Shown here piece by piece: positions 53,816-62,870 of a stretch of DNA of 64,000 nucleotides. The translations under genes were made by a program, and so were the position numbers. Positions within the stretch are counted from its first letter, which is position 1, and the number at the start of each line of letters is the position of its first letter. Location: contig NZ_VLKW01000001.1 of NCBI RefSeq assembly GCF_007830495.1, forward strand, positions 434,001 to 498,000. Direction: 5' to 3'. Under the pieces are notes generated by a model that worked only from the letters and a program-made list of their open reading frames with translations, ran no database searches and was not told where the DNA came from. This stretch comes from Pseudoduganella flava. GTDB taxonomy: Bacteria > Pseudomonadota > Gammaproteobacteria > Burkholderiales > Burkholderiaceae_D.

Positions 53816-56608
53816 TTAGAACTTGTAGCTTGCGCCGACCTTGAAGTAGCGGCCGATCGCGCCCGACGCGTCCATCGGGTTGTAGCCGATGCCGCCGTAG
53901 GTCAGCGGATCGAGCGGTGCCCACTTGTCGAACACGTTGTTCACGGAAGCGAACAGCGTGAAGTTCTTGTTCACGTTGAAGCGGGTCGACAGGTCAACCG
54001 TCGTGAACGATGCGATCTCGCAGTCAGTCGTGCCCGGCTGGCCGTTTGCCAGCGTGGAAGCGCACTTGTCGCCGGCGAACAGCACGTTCTGCATCTTGTC
54101 ACGCCAGTTCAGGTTGCCGCTGAAGTTCCACGCGCCGATGTCCCACGAGGCGCTCAGGTTGACCTTGTTCTTCGGCGTGCCGGCGCAGTTCGACGTATCG
54201 CAGTTGCCGTGCGTGCCGGCATACTGGTAGACCGTCGTGGCGCTCTCGTGGCGGGCCCACGATGCGACGTGCGTCACCACCATGCCCAGCGTGGCGCGGC
54301 CGTAGTCGCCCAGGCGCAGGCGCTGGCGGATATCCAGGTCGACCCCTTTGACTTCCGTGTAGCTGGAGTTGCGGTACGGCGCCTGCGTCAGCACCAGCGT
54401 GCCCGAATTCGGGATCACGACGCCGTTCTGCACCAGGTTGTTGTCGTTGCGGATCGCCGTCGGCAGCGCGGCCGCTTCGTTGTACGGCAGCGGGTTGATC
54501 TCGTTCTCACGCTTGATCTTCCACGCGTCCAGCGCGATGCTCATGCCGTCGATCGGGTCCCACACCATGCCCAGCGTGGCGCCTTTCGACTTCTCCGGCT
54601 GCAGGTTCGGATCGCCGACCTTGACGGCCGCGACCGGGATCGAGCAGTCGGTCGACGTGGCGCCGCCGGCTGCCGGCTTGCCGCCCGGGCAGCGGACCGG
54701 ATCGCTGACGGTCGACGTACCGGTCGACTGCGACAGGGCGCTGCCTTCGGCGGCGCCTGGTGCGCGGAAGCCTTCCGTGTACGTGCCGCGCAGCGCGAAG
54801 CTGCGGATCGGCGTCCACTTCAGGCCCACTTTCGGGGTCGTCGAGTTGAAGTTGTCGTACTTGTCGTAGCGGACGGCGGCGGACAGTTCGAGCGATTTCA
54901 GCAGCGGTGCCAGGATCTCGGCATAGATCGCGGAGACCTTCGAGTCGCCGAAGGCGGCCACGTAGCTGGAGTTGATCGAGCCGTTCTCGGAACCGGCCAG
55001 CGACGGGTTCGTGACCTTCTCGCGGCGGTGCTCGGCACCGAGCGCCAGGTTCAGGTTACCGCCCGGCAGGGCGATCGGCAGTTCGCGCGATGCCTTGAAG
55101 TCGATCACGGACAGGCTCGTCTTCGAGCGGGAACCGGCGTTGACGACCAGTGCCTGGTACAGCGAGGCCGGGTTCTTCGATGCCTGCGCGCCCATGTAGT
55201 ACGGGAAGTACTTCGACGTCGGATCGCCCAGTGCCGCGCGCATCACGTTCATGTTGATCATGTTCGTGTACAGCAGGTCCAGCGTCGAGTCGGAGTAGGT
55301 GAAGCCGGTGTCGTAGTCCCAGCCGAAGGCCGAGCCCTTGATGCCGGCGACGAAGCGGCGGAATTCGTTGTCCGCGTTGCGCTCGGACGGACCGATGTCG
55401 CCCGCGATGTAGCGGATGCGGGCCGGTGCGCCGAACGGGTTTTGCGGGTGCGACGCGGCCAGCAGGTTCAGGTTGCCGTAGTTGATGTAGCCTTGCGGGG
55501 TCTGCGCGTTGGGCGGGAACGCGACCGTCGTCGTGAACGAGGCCGGCGTCATCGTGAACGCCGTCGAGCGCTTCGAGTAGCCCACTTCGACGTACGCCTG
55601 GGTGGCCGGGTTGATCTGGAACGTGCCCTTCGTGTACAGGTTGACGGACTCGATCTCCGGCTGCATGTCGCGCCACTGGTCGGCGTAGTGCAGGCAGCCG
55701 CCGTTCGCGCCGGTCTGGTCGGCCGTGGCGCTCAGCGTCGAGCAGCCCGGCAAGGTCACGTAGTTCGTCGAGACCGGATCGCGCACCATGCCGGTCAGGC
55801 CCGGGCTGACATTGTTGGTGCCGTTGACGTAGCCGCCGGCGAACTGCGTGCCGATCGGGAAACCATAGGAGCGCAGGTCGCCGTTGCCGATGTAGCCGCG
55901 CACTTTCGAGCGCTGGCTGTTCTTCAGGCGGTCCGACTGCGTGTATTCGGCGTTGACGACCCAGTTGTAGCGGTCGGTGTCCAGGTCGCCCTGGCCGTAG
56001 GTGATCGACGCCTTGTTCTGCTTCGCGTCGTCATAGCGCGACCAGCCCGTGTCGGCCTTCAGTTCCAGGCCCTGCACGTCCTTGCGCAGGATGATGTTGA
56101 CGACGCCGGCGATCGCGTCGGCACCATAGGTCGACGATGCGCCGTCCTTCAGGATCTCGATGCGCTCGACGATCTGCATCGGCACGGTGGAGAGGTCGGT
56201 GAAGCTCTTCTGGCCGTCGTCGGCGCGGGCGAACGGCGCCATGCGGCGGCCGTTCAGCAGCACGAGGGTGGAGGTGGCGCCCAGGCCGCGCAGCGAGATC
56301 GCGGTGGAGCCGGCGGCAAAGCCGTTACCGAAGCCGGTCGGCAGCGAGCCGGCGCCGTCCACGGTCAAGGTCTGCAGGTATTCGGCAACGGTGCCTTTGC
56401 CCGAGCGCAGCAGTTCGTCGCGGCCGATCACCTGGACCGGGGAGGCCGTTTCGGCCGTTGCCCGCTTGATCGACGAACCGGTGATTTCGACGCGCTGAAT
56501 GTTCGTATTGTCCTGGGCTGCGGCCGTGCCTGCCATGCCCAGCGTGGCCGCCGCCATACCACCCGCGAATAACAGGCGTACGGAACGGGCCATCATTTTC
56601 TCTACCAT
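53816..56608 (-). CDS. TonB-dependent receptor (Cys-loop subgroup, tandem paralogue B)
   Basis: Outer-membrane receptor of 930 residues from ATG 56608 (MVEKMMARSVRLLFAGG), with GGAGG eight bases upstream; a 42-codon longer frame is rejected. Signal peptide ends GTAAAQ, then IQRVEITGSSIKRATAETASP. It is a close paralogue of the receptor at 50653-53448: plug and last 100 residues nearly match, while segments between barrel strands differ. It carries AGTHGNCDTSNCAGTP and ends ASYKF. A terminator separates it from the downstream paralogue. Ligand unknown. Confidence 0.94.
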   Translation of the reverse strand: MVEKMMARSVRLLFAGGMAAATLGMAGTAAAQDNTNIQRVEITGSSIKRATAETASPVQVIGRDELLRSGKGTVAEYLQTLTVDGAGSLPTGFGNGFAAGSTAISLRGLGATSTLVLLNGRRMAPFARADDGQKSFTDLSTVPMQIVERIEILKDGASSTYGADAIAGVVNIILRKDVQGLELKADTGWSRYDDAKQNKASITYGQGDLDTDRYNWVVNAEYTQSDRLKNSQRSKVRGYIGNGDLRSYGFPIGTQFAGGYVNGTNNVSPGLTGMVRDPVSTNYVTLPGCSTLSATADQTGANGGCLHYADQWRDMQPEIESVNLYTKGTFQINPATQAYVEVGYSKRSTAFTMTPASFTTTVAFPPNAQTPQGYINYGNLNLLAASHPQNPFGAPARIRYIAGDIGPSERNADNEFRRFVAGIKGSAFGWDYDTGFTYSDSTLDLLYTNMINMNVMRAALGDPTSKYFPYYMGAQASKNPASLYQALVVNAGSRSKTSLSVIDFKASRELPIALPGGNLNLALGAEHRREKVTNPSLAGSENGSINSSYVAAFGDSKVSAIYAEILAPLLKSLELSAAVRYDKYDNFNSTTPKVGLKWTPIRSFALRGTYTEGFRAPGAAEGSALSQSTGTSTVSDPVRCPGGKPAAGGATSTDCSIPVAAVKVGDPNLQPEKSKGATLGMVWDPIDGMSIALDAWKIKRENEINPLPYNEAAALPTAIRNDNNLVQNGVVIPNSGTLVLTQAPYRNSSYTEVKGVDLDIRQRLRLGDYGRATLGMVVTHVASWARHESATTVYQYAGTHGNCDTSNCAGTPKNKVNLSASWDIGAWNFSGNLNWRDKMQNVLFAGDKCASTLANGQPGTTDCEIASFTTVDLSTRFNVNKNFTLFASVNNVFDKWAPLDPLTYGGIGYNPMDASGAIGRYFKVGASYKF

Positions 56609-57013
56609 GGGTGCTACCTCCACAAATAATTTCCAATGAGCTACAGACTGTGCTTCTGCGTTGCTCCTGTCCTGGAAGCGCCTCGCTTCCATGAGGGAGC
56701 ATGTAAGCATCGGCTGTTGATACTGGTCAAACAAAAAGTTGTCGGCTCAGATTGCCGAAAGTATCTGGATTAGGCCGAACCGATCAGTTTTGGCATGCGA
56801 AATCCGATGAAGGAGAGCAACATGCTGCCATCTTCATGCAATTTCGCCGAATTTAATTCTTTGAGGCTGAATAATTTGACGCTGAAGGAAGTGTGGAGGA
56901 ATTGATACAGAATTTGCATGTAGCAACTTTATTCACGAGAAACGGGCGACTGTCGCGCGGCCCGCTTTTCGGCTATCGTTACGCCTTCCTCATCCTCGTC
57001 CAGCCCGGATCCG
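56609..57013. other. Divergent intergenic region between a receptor and the ABC transporter operon
   Basis: No supported gene. Near the receptor is a hairpin GGAAGCG/CGCTTCC (56674-56680 with 56684-56690) nested inside GCTCC/GGGAGC, which would fall in the receptor 5' leader. The rest is AT-rich and presumably carries both promoters; none could be assigned firmly. Confidence 0.4.
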
Positions 57014-57952
57014 ATGCTTGCCTTTATCCTGCGCCGCTTGTGGCAGATGCTGCCGACCATGCTGGGCGTCGTGCTGCTCGTGTTCGTGCTGTTCAACTGG
57101 GTGGGCGGCGATCCCGCGTATCTGCTGGCCGGCAAGATGTCCAGTGCGGAGGCCATCGCCAACATTCGCCGCCAGCTCGGCGTCGACGAGCCGTATCACG
57201 TGCAGTTGCTGATCTTCCTGAAACAGATCGTCACGTTCGATTTCGGCCAGAGCTGGGCCACCGGCGAGACGGTGGGGCACATCCTGGCGTCGCGGCTGGG
57301 CCCGTCGCTGACGGTGCTGGTGCCGCTGACGGTGCTCGAGACGCTGCTCGGCATCGCGCTGGCCCTGGCGGTGGGGTTCGTGCGCGGCTCGCTGACGGAC
57401 CGCGCCGTGATGGTTGCCTGCACGGCCGCGATGTCGATCTCGATCCTCGTCTACATCATCGTGTTCCAGTACGGCCTGGCGTACAAGCTGGGGCTGTTCC
57501 CGGTGCAGGGCTGGGGTGACAGCTTCGGGGAGAACCTGCTGCGCTACGCGCCGCTGCCGATCCTGATCGGCCTGGCGGTGTCGCTGGCGCCCACGCTGCG
57601 GCTGTACCGCACCTTCGTGCTGGACGAGGTGGGCCAGGACTACGTGCGCACGGCGCGCGCGAAAGGCATGCCGGAGCGCCGCGTGATGTGGGTGCACGTG
57701 CTGCGCAACGCCGCGATCCCGATCATCACGCACGTGATGGCGAACCTGCCGGGCCTGCTGATCGGCGCCTTCCTGCTCGAGCGCTTCTTCGGCATTCCCG
57801 GCATCGGCCGCGAAGTGATCCTGGCCGTCGAGCGCAGCGACTTCCCCGTCATCAAGGCGATCACCGTGTACGTGGCCGCCGCCACGATGGTGTTCAACCT
57901 GCTGACCGACCTGCTGTACCGGGCGGTCGATCCACGAGTCCAGCTGGGATGA
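57014..57952 (+). CDS. Peptide ABC transporter permease (OppB/DppB/YejB type)
   Basis: Inner-membrane permease, 312 residues, about six helices. The N-terminus MLAFILRRLWQMLPTMLGVV is the usual OppB/DppB first helix, and the EAA-type coupling loop is YVRTARAKGMPERRVMWVHVLRNAAIP. The fragment LLERFFGIPGIGREVILAVERSDFPVI is also typical. First of three genes in which each stop overlaps the next start as ATGA. No substrate-binding protein gene is adjacent. Peptides are the likely substrate. Confidence 0.88.
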   Translation: MLAFILRRLWQMLPTMLGVVLLVFVLFNWVGGDPAYLLAGKMSSAEAIANIRRQLGVDEPYHVQLLIFLKQIVTFDFGQSWATGETVGHILASRLGPSLTVLVPLTVLETLLGIALALAVGFVRGSLTDRAVMVACTAAMSISILVYIIVFQYGLAYKLGLFPVQGWGDSFGENLLRYAPLPILIGLAVSLAPTLRLYRTFVLDEVGQDYVRTARAKGMPERRVMWVHVLRNAAIPIITHVMANLPGLLIGAFLLERFFGIPGIGREVILAVERSDFPVIKAITVYVAAATMVFNLLTDLLYRAVDPRVQLG

Positions 57953-58962
57953 GCGTGCACGCGATCGAGAACGCCGCTCCCGGCCTGTGGACCCTGGCGT
58001 GGCGCCGCCTGCGCGCCGACCGCCTGGCGATGGCGGCGCTGGCCGTCGTGGGCGCGTGGCTGGTGCTGATCGCGCTGTCGGCCCTCGGCCTGGTCGCCGC
58101 CGACTGGGAAGAGGAGGTCGGCGCCCACTATGCGCCGCCGTCGTTCGTCGGCGCGCCCGCCGCCCGCACGGAATCGGCCGGTGCCACGCAGGCCGCGCGC
58201 GACAACCCGTTCGATCCGCTGGCCGCCGACATCGCCGCGCTGCGCAGCCAGCTGCCGGGCGGCGGCGCGGCACCCGAGCGCCGCGCCACGCTGCCGTTCG
58301 GCGCCGACAAGTGGGGTCACGACGTGCTGAAAAAAACCGTCAAGGGCGCCGAGACGTCGATCGTCGTCGGCCTTGTCGCCGCGTTGGTGGCGGTGGGCAT
58401 CGGCACGCTGTTCGGCGCGCTGTCCGGCTACTGGGGCGGCGTCGTCGACGATGCGTTCACATGGCTGTACAACGTGTTCACGGCGATCCCGTCGATCCTG
58501 ATGATCCTGACGGTGGCCGCCGTGCTGCAGCACAAGGGCGTGACGACCGTGGTGCTGATCCTCGGCCTGACCGGCTGGACGGGGCCGTACCGGCTGATCC
58601 GCGCTGAGTACATGAAGCACAAGGCGCGCGAGTACGTGCTGGCCGCGCAGGCGATCGGCGCGTCGCACTGGCGGCGCATGTTCGCCCACATCTTCCCGAA
58701 CGCGTCGCACGTGGCGCTGGTGCAGGTGTCGATCCTCGTCGTCGGTTTCATCAAGGCCGAGGTGATCCTGTCATTCCTCGGCTTTGGCGTGCCGGTCGGC
58801 GTGGTGTCGTGGGGCTCGATGCTGAACGAGGCGCAGAACGAGCTCCTGCTGGGCAAATGGTGGCAGCTGGCCGCCGCGGCCAGCGCGATGGCGATCCTCG
58901 TGACGGCGTTCTCGCTGTTCGCCGACGCGCTGCGCGATGCGCTCGATCCGAAAGTGAAATGA
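57949..58962 (+). CDS. Peptide ABC transporter permease (OppC/DppC/YejE type)
   Basis: Second permease, 337 residues; ATG 57949 overlaps the preceding stop by four bases. After the first helix (LAMAALAVVGAWLVLIALSA) it has a periplasmic insert of about 80 residues (Ala/Pro-rich, ending LPFGADKWGHDVLKK), then the core membrane domain with the coupling loop YVLAAQAIGASHWRRMFAHIFPN. The C-terminal FSLFADALRDALDPKVK is the standard DppC ending. It would pair with the upstream permease to form the channel. Confidence 0.88.
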   Translation: MSVHAIENAAPGLWTLAWRRLRADRLAMAALAVVGAWLVLIALSALGLVAADWEEEVGAHYAPPSFVGAPAARTESAGATQAARDNPFDPLAADIAALRSQLPGGGAAPERRATLPFGADKWGHDVLKKTVKGAETSIVVGLVAALVAVGIGTLFGALSGYWGGVVDDAFTWLYNVFTAIPSILMILTVAAVLQHKGVTTVVLILGLTGWTGPYRLIRAEYMKHKAREYVLAAQAIGASHWRRMFAHIFPNASHVALVQVSILVVGFIKAEVILSFLGFGVPVGVVSWGSMLNEAQNELLLGKWWQLAAAASAMAILVTAFSLFADALRDALDPKVK

Positions 58963-60638
58963 TGGACAACCTGCTCGAAGTGCGCGACCTGCGCATTGCC
59001 TTCCGGGTCGACAAGAAGACCACCCACGAAGCCGTGAAGGGCGTCTCGTTCGACGTGCCGCGGGAAGCCACGGTGGCGCTGGTGGGCGAGTCGGGCAGTG
59101 GCAAGTCCGTCAGCTCGCTGGCGGTGATGGGCCTGCTGCCGCCGGACACGACGCTGATCGACCCGGCCGGCAGCATCCGCTTCGATGGGCGCGACGTGCT
59201 GCACCTGCCGCTGGCCGAGCGCCGCGCGCTGTGCGGCCGCGACATCGCGATGATCTTCCAGGAGCCGATGTCGTCGCTGAACCCCGTGTTCACGGTGGGC
59301 TTCCAGATCGGCGAGGTGCTGCGCCGGCACATGGGCATGAGCGCGCGGCAGGCGCGCGCCCGCACGCTCGAACTGCTGGGCGAGGTGGGTATTCCCGACC
59401 CGGCCACGAAGATCGACGCGTATCCGGGCCAGATGTCCGGCGGCCAGCAGCAGCGCGTGATGATCGCGATGGCGATCGCCTGCGAACCGAAGCTGCTCAT
59501 CGCCGACGAGCCGACGACGGCGCTGGACGTGACGATCCAGAAGCAGATCGTCGAACTGATCGCCCGGCTGCAGCAGCGCCGGCGCATGGCCGTGCTGTTC
59601 ATCACGCACGACCTGGGCCTCGTCGGCGAGATCGCCGACCACGTGATCGTGATGCGCCATGGCGAGGTGCGCGAAGCCGGGCCGGCGGCGCAGGTGTTCA
59701 ACGCGCCGCGCGACGCGTACACCCGCGCGCTGCTGCACTGCCGCCCGCCGCTCGATGCGCGGCCGCTGCGCCTGCCCGTGATCGCCGACTACCTGGAAGG
59801 GAAGGCCACCGTGGCGCCGCAGAAGAAGCGCGGCTATGCGCCGGGCGACGAGATCGTGCTGGACGTGAAGAACCTGTCGAAGAGCTTCTGGCTGCGCGAG
59901 GGCCTGTTCGGCAAGCGCGAGTTCCAGGCCGTCAAAGACGTGTCGTTCCAGCTGCCGCGCGGGAAGACGCTGGGCGTCGTCGGCGAATCCGGCTCGGGCA
60001 AGACAACGGTGGGATTGACGCTGCTGCGGTTGCACCAGGCCACCGGCGGCAGCGCGCTGTTCGAGGGGCGCGACCTGCTGGCGATGCCGGACAAGGAATA
60101 CCACGCGTACAAGCGGCGCATCCAGATCGTGTTCCAGAACCCGTACGCCTCGCTGAACCCGCGCTTCACGGTGGGCCAGATCCTGCTCGAGCCGATGCGC
60201 CTGCACTGCATCGGCGCGAACGACGCCGAGCGGGTCGCGATGGCGCGCGCGCTGCTCGAGCGCGTGGGCCTGCCGGCGCAGGCGCTGCATCGCTGGCCCC
60301 ATGAGTTCTCCGGCGGCCAGCGCCAGCGCATCGCGATCGCGCGCTGCCTGACGATGAAGCCGGAGATCCTCGTCTGCGACGAATCCGTGTCGGCGCTGGA
60401 CGTGTCAGTGCAGGCGCAGGTGCTGAACCTGCTGCAGGACCTGCAGGACGAATTCGCGCTGTCGTACATCTTCATCTCGCACGACCTGGCGGTGGTGAAG
60501 TACATTTCGGACCGCGTGATGGTGATGCGCCAGGGCGAAGTCGTCGAATGCGCCGATGCGGACGAGCTGTATGCCAACCCGCAGCACCCGTACACGCGGG
60601 CGTTGCTGGCGGCGATCCCGCGCGGCGCCGCGAAGTAA
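58959..60638 (+). CDS. Peptide ABC transporter ATP-binding protein, two fused ATPase domains
   Basis: A 559-residue protein carrying both nucleotide-binding domains (DppD plus DppF in one chain, as in YejF). Domain 1: Walker A GESGSGKS, signature MSGGQQQRV, Walker B LLIADEPTTALD. Domain 2 (from about residue 300): GESGSGKT, FSGGQRQRI, ILVCDESVSALD. Both end with the peptide-importer tail NAPRDAYTRALL / NPQHPYTRALLAAIP. The start overlaps the permease stop by four bases. In the second domain Ser replaces the usual Pro of Walker B 'DEPxSALD'. Confidence 0.9.
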   Translation: MMDNLLEVRDLRIAFRVDKKTTHEAVKGVSFDVPREATVALVGESGSGKSVSSLAVMGLLPPDTTLIDPAGSIRFDGRDVLHLPLAERRALCGRDIAMIFQEPMSSLNPVFTVGFQIGEVLRRHMGMSARQARARTLELLGEVGIPDPATKIDAYPGQMSGGQQQRVMIAMAIACEPKLLIADEPTTALDVTIQKQIVELIARLQQRRRMAVLFITHDLGLVGEIADHVIVMRHGEVREAGPAAQVFNAPRDAYTRALLHCRPPLDARPLRLPVIADYLEGKATVAPQKKRGYAPGDEIVLDVKNLSKSFWLREGLFGKREFQAVKDVSFQLPRGKTLGVVGESGSGKTTVGLTLLRLHQATGGSALFEGRDLLAMPDKEYHAYKRRIQIVFQNPYASLNPRFTVGQILLEPMRLHCIGANDAERVAMARALLERVGLPAQALHRWPHEFSGGQRQRIAIARCLTMKPEILVCDESVSALDVSVQAQVLNLLQDLQDEFALSYIFISHDLAVVKYISDRVMVMRQGEVVECADADELYANPQHPYTRALLAAIPRGAAK

Positions 60639-60655
60639 GTTAAGATGGCGCTATC

Positions 60656-61621
60656 ATGGCGAACTTGATCTCTCTGTTGCAGGAATACGGCGTATTGATC
60701 GTCTTCATCGTCGTCCTGGTCGAGCAGATGGGGGCGCCGATTCCCGCTTATCCCATCCTGATCGTCTCGGGCGCGCTGGCGATGAACGGCGGCACCCCGC
60801 TGGCCGGCGTGCTGGCCGTCGCGATGAGCGCCTGCCTGCTGGCGGACTTGTTCTGGTTCCGCGCCGGGCGCCGCTACGGCAAGCGCATCCTGAAGCTGCT
60901 GTGCCGCATCTCGCTGTCGCCCGATTACTGCGTCAGCCAGACGGAGGACAACTTCCGCAAGTGGGGCCCGAAGTCGATGATCGTCGCCAAGTTCATCCCC
61001 GGCTTCAACACGATCGCGCCGCCGCTGGCCGGCGCGATGGGCACCGGCGTGCCGCTGTTCCTGTCGTTCAGCCTGCTGGGCGGCCTGCTGTGGAGCCTGA
61101 CGGGCATCCTGATCGGCGTGTACTTCCAGGCCAATGTGGACGAGGTGCTCGACATGCTGGCCACGATGGGCAGCACGGCGCTGGGCGTGCTGGGCACGCT
61201 GCTGGGCCTGTTCGTGACGTTCAAATACATCGAGCGCCGCCGCTTCCAGCGGGCGATGCAGACGGAGCGGATCAGCGTCGAGCAATTGCGCGAGCTCGTC
61301 GATGCAGGCCACGAACCGGTAATGGTCGATGCACGCAGCGCGACGGCGCGCCAGCTCGATCCGCCGGTGCCGGGCGCGCTGCCGGTGGACGGCAACCTTC
61401 CCGCGCTGCTCGCCGCGCTGCCGCACGACCGCCACATCGTCGTCTACTGCAGCTGCCCGAACGACGTCAGCGCTGCCGGCATCGTCAAGCAACTGCACGA
61501 ACACGGCTACGCGCTGGCCCGGCCGCTGCACGGCGGCCTGGACGCATGGAAGAGCGCCTTCCGGCCGACCGACACCATCGTCATCGCCGAACAGATCCCG
61601 GCAACCGACGCACCCCGCTGA
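60656..61621 (+). CDS. DedA-family membrane protein fused to a rhodanese domain
   Basis: A 321-residue fusion. The N-terminal 200 residues are a DedA/SNARE-associated membrane domain (VEQMGAPIPAYPILIVSGALA, KFIPGFNTIAPPLAGAMG), a family proposed to flip lipids in the inner membrane. The C-terminal 110 residues are a cytoplasmic rhodanese domain with active-site loop IVVYCSCPNDVSAAGIVKQL and ending GGLDAWKSA. The two are joined by FKYIERRRFQRAMQ. It is 17 bases after the ABC ATPase and could be cotranscribed. The link between the two activities is unknown. Confidence 0.87.
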   Translation: MANLISLLQEYGVLIVFIVVLVEQMGAPIPAYPILIVSGALAMNGGTPLAGVLAVAMSACLLADLFWFRAGRRYGKRILKLLCRISLSPDYCVSQTEDNFRKWGPKSMIVAKFIPGFNTIAPPLAGAMGTGVPLFLSFSLLGGLLWSLTGILIGVYFQANVDEVLDMLATMGSTALGVLGTLLGLFVTFKYIERRRFQRAMQTERISVEQLRELVDAGHEPVMVDARSATARQLDPPVPGALPVDGNLPALLAALPHDRHIVVYCSCPNDVSAAGIVKQLHEHGYALARPLHGGLDAWKSAFRPTDTIVIAEQIPATDAPR

Positions 61622-61689
61622 ACCGACCGCGCCGCTGCGGCGCGGTGTTCCCTCAAGAATGGTGACAGGCTCCATTTTTGAGGAAACTT

Positions 61690-61704
61690 AGTAGTCATAC
61701 TACT
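61690..61704. promoter_or_regulatory. Palindrome AGTAGT-CAT-ACTACT upstream of glk
   Basis: A perfect inverted repeat with 6-base arms and 3-base centre, 120 bases before glk. Size and symmetry suit a dimeric repressor operator; sugar-catabolism regulators such as HexR bind TGTAGT-like palindromes in other proteobacteria, but assignment here is a guess. Confidence 0.45.
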
Positions 61705-61738
61705 GTCCGGTTTTCCCCGGTTTGTGGCGACAATGGCC

Positions 61739-61756
61739 TAGTTTGTACCCAAACTA
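61739..61756. promoter_or_regulatory. Palindrome TAGTTTG-TACC-CAAACTA upstream of glk
   Basis: A perfect inverted repeat with 7-base arms and 4-base centre. It lies just upstream of a weak -35/-10 pair (TTGCGC 61768-61773, 18 bases, TAGCAT 61792-61797), a position suited to an operator. The binding protein is not known. Confidence 0.45.
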
Positions 61757-61824
61757 CAGCCTGACTCTTGCGCGTTCGCTAAGAAATCCGATAGCATTAG
61801 GCGTCCCTAATTTTTATCCAGCCC

Positions 61825-62841
61825 ATGAACGCCATGTCGACTCCCGCGCCGCAGACCCTCTCTTCCGCTTTCCCTGGTGGTCCGCGCCTGCTGGCCGACG
61901 TCGGCGGCACGAATGCCCGCTTCGCGCTGGAGACGGCGCCGGGGCAGGTCGGCCACATCCACGTGCTGCCGTGCTGCGAGCATCCGACCTTGGCGGCCGC
62001 GCTGCGCGCCTACCTGGCACTGCCGGACGTGGCTGCGGCGGCACCTGTCGTGCGCCATGGCGCGATCGCGATCGCGAATCCCGTCACGGGCGACTTCGTG
62101 CGGATGACGAACCACCACTGGGAATTCTCGATCGAGGGCATGCGCCAGGAGTGCGGCTTCGACGTGCTGGCCGTCGTCAACGACTTCACGGCGCTGGCCC
62201 GCTCGCTGCCGTTCCTAGGTGACCAGAAGCGGCAGGTGGGCGGCGGCACGGCCGTGGCCGGCAGCCCGCTGGGCCTGATCGGCGCCGGCACCGGTCTCGG
62301 TGTCTCCGGCCTGATTCCGTGCGCCAGCGGCTGGACGGCGCTGCTGTCCGAGGGCGGCCACGTCAGCTTCTCGCCCGTCAACGAGACGGAAGTGGCGATC
62401 CTGCAGTTCGCCTGGCGCGAGTTCGAGCACGTGTCGGCCGAGCGCCTGATGTCCGGCGCCGGCATCGAGCTGATCTACCGTGCACTGGCGGACTACCGCA
62501 AGGTGGCGGCCGAGCCGCTGTCGGCCGCCGACGTGGCGCGCCGCGCGCTGGACGGCACCTGCCCGCTGTGCGACGAGGCGATCGAAGCGTTCTGCGGCAT
62601 GCTGGGCACGATCGCGGCCAACCTGGCCGTCACGCTGGGCGCGCAGGGCGGCATCTACATCGGCGGCGGCATCGTGCCGAAGCTGGGCGACCGTTTCGAC
62701 CGGTCGGCGTTCCGCGCCCGCTTCGAGGCGAAGGGCCGGTTCCGCCAATACCTGTCCGCCATCCCGACGCATGTGATCACGGCGCAATACCCGGCCTTCC
62801 TCGGCGTGTCCGCCATCCTGGCCGAGCGCCTCGCGGCCTGA
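61825..62841 (+). CDS. glk: Glucokinase
   Basis: ATP-dependent glucokinase of the bacterial Glk (group I) family, 338 residues, cytoplasmic; phosphorylates glucose to glucose-6-phosphate. It has the phosphate-binding start [14 protein letters not shown], the substrate loop [13 protein letters not shown] (catalytic Asp in NDF), the second phosphate motif [12 protein letters not shown] and [21 protein letters not shown] near the C-terminus completes the ATPase fold. ATG 61825 is used; a second Met three codons on is possible. Two palindromes upstream suggest regulated expression. A terminator follows. Confidence 0.95.
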   Translation: MNAMSTPAPQTLSSAFPGGPRLLADVGGTNARFALETAPGQVGHIHVLPCCEHPTLAAALRAYLALPDVAAAAPVVRHGAIAIANPVTGDFVRMTNHHWEFSIEGMRQECGFDVLAVVNDFTALARSLPFLGDQKRQVGGGTAVAGSPLGLIGAGTGLGVSGLIPCASGWTALLSEGGHVSFSPVNETEVAILQFAWREFEHVSAERLMSGAGIELIYRALADYRKVAAEPLSAADVARRALDGTCPLCDEAIEAFCGMLGTIAANLAVTLGAQGGIYIGGGIVPKLGDRFDRSAFRARFEAKGRFRQYLSAIPTHVITAQYPAFLGVSAILAERLAA

Positions 62842-62870
62842 TCGGTTAGAATATCCAGTTACGGTACGAG

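Noticed and set aside
46150..56608. Polysaccharide utilisation locus
   Set aside because: There are receptors but no SusD homologue, glycoside hydrolase or sugar-specific regulator among them.
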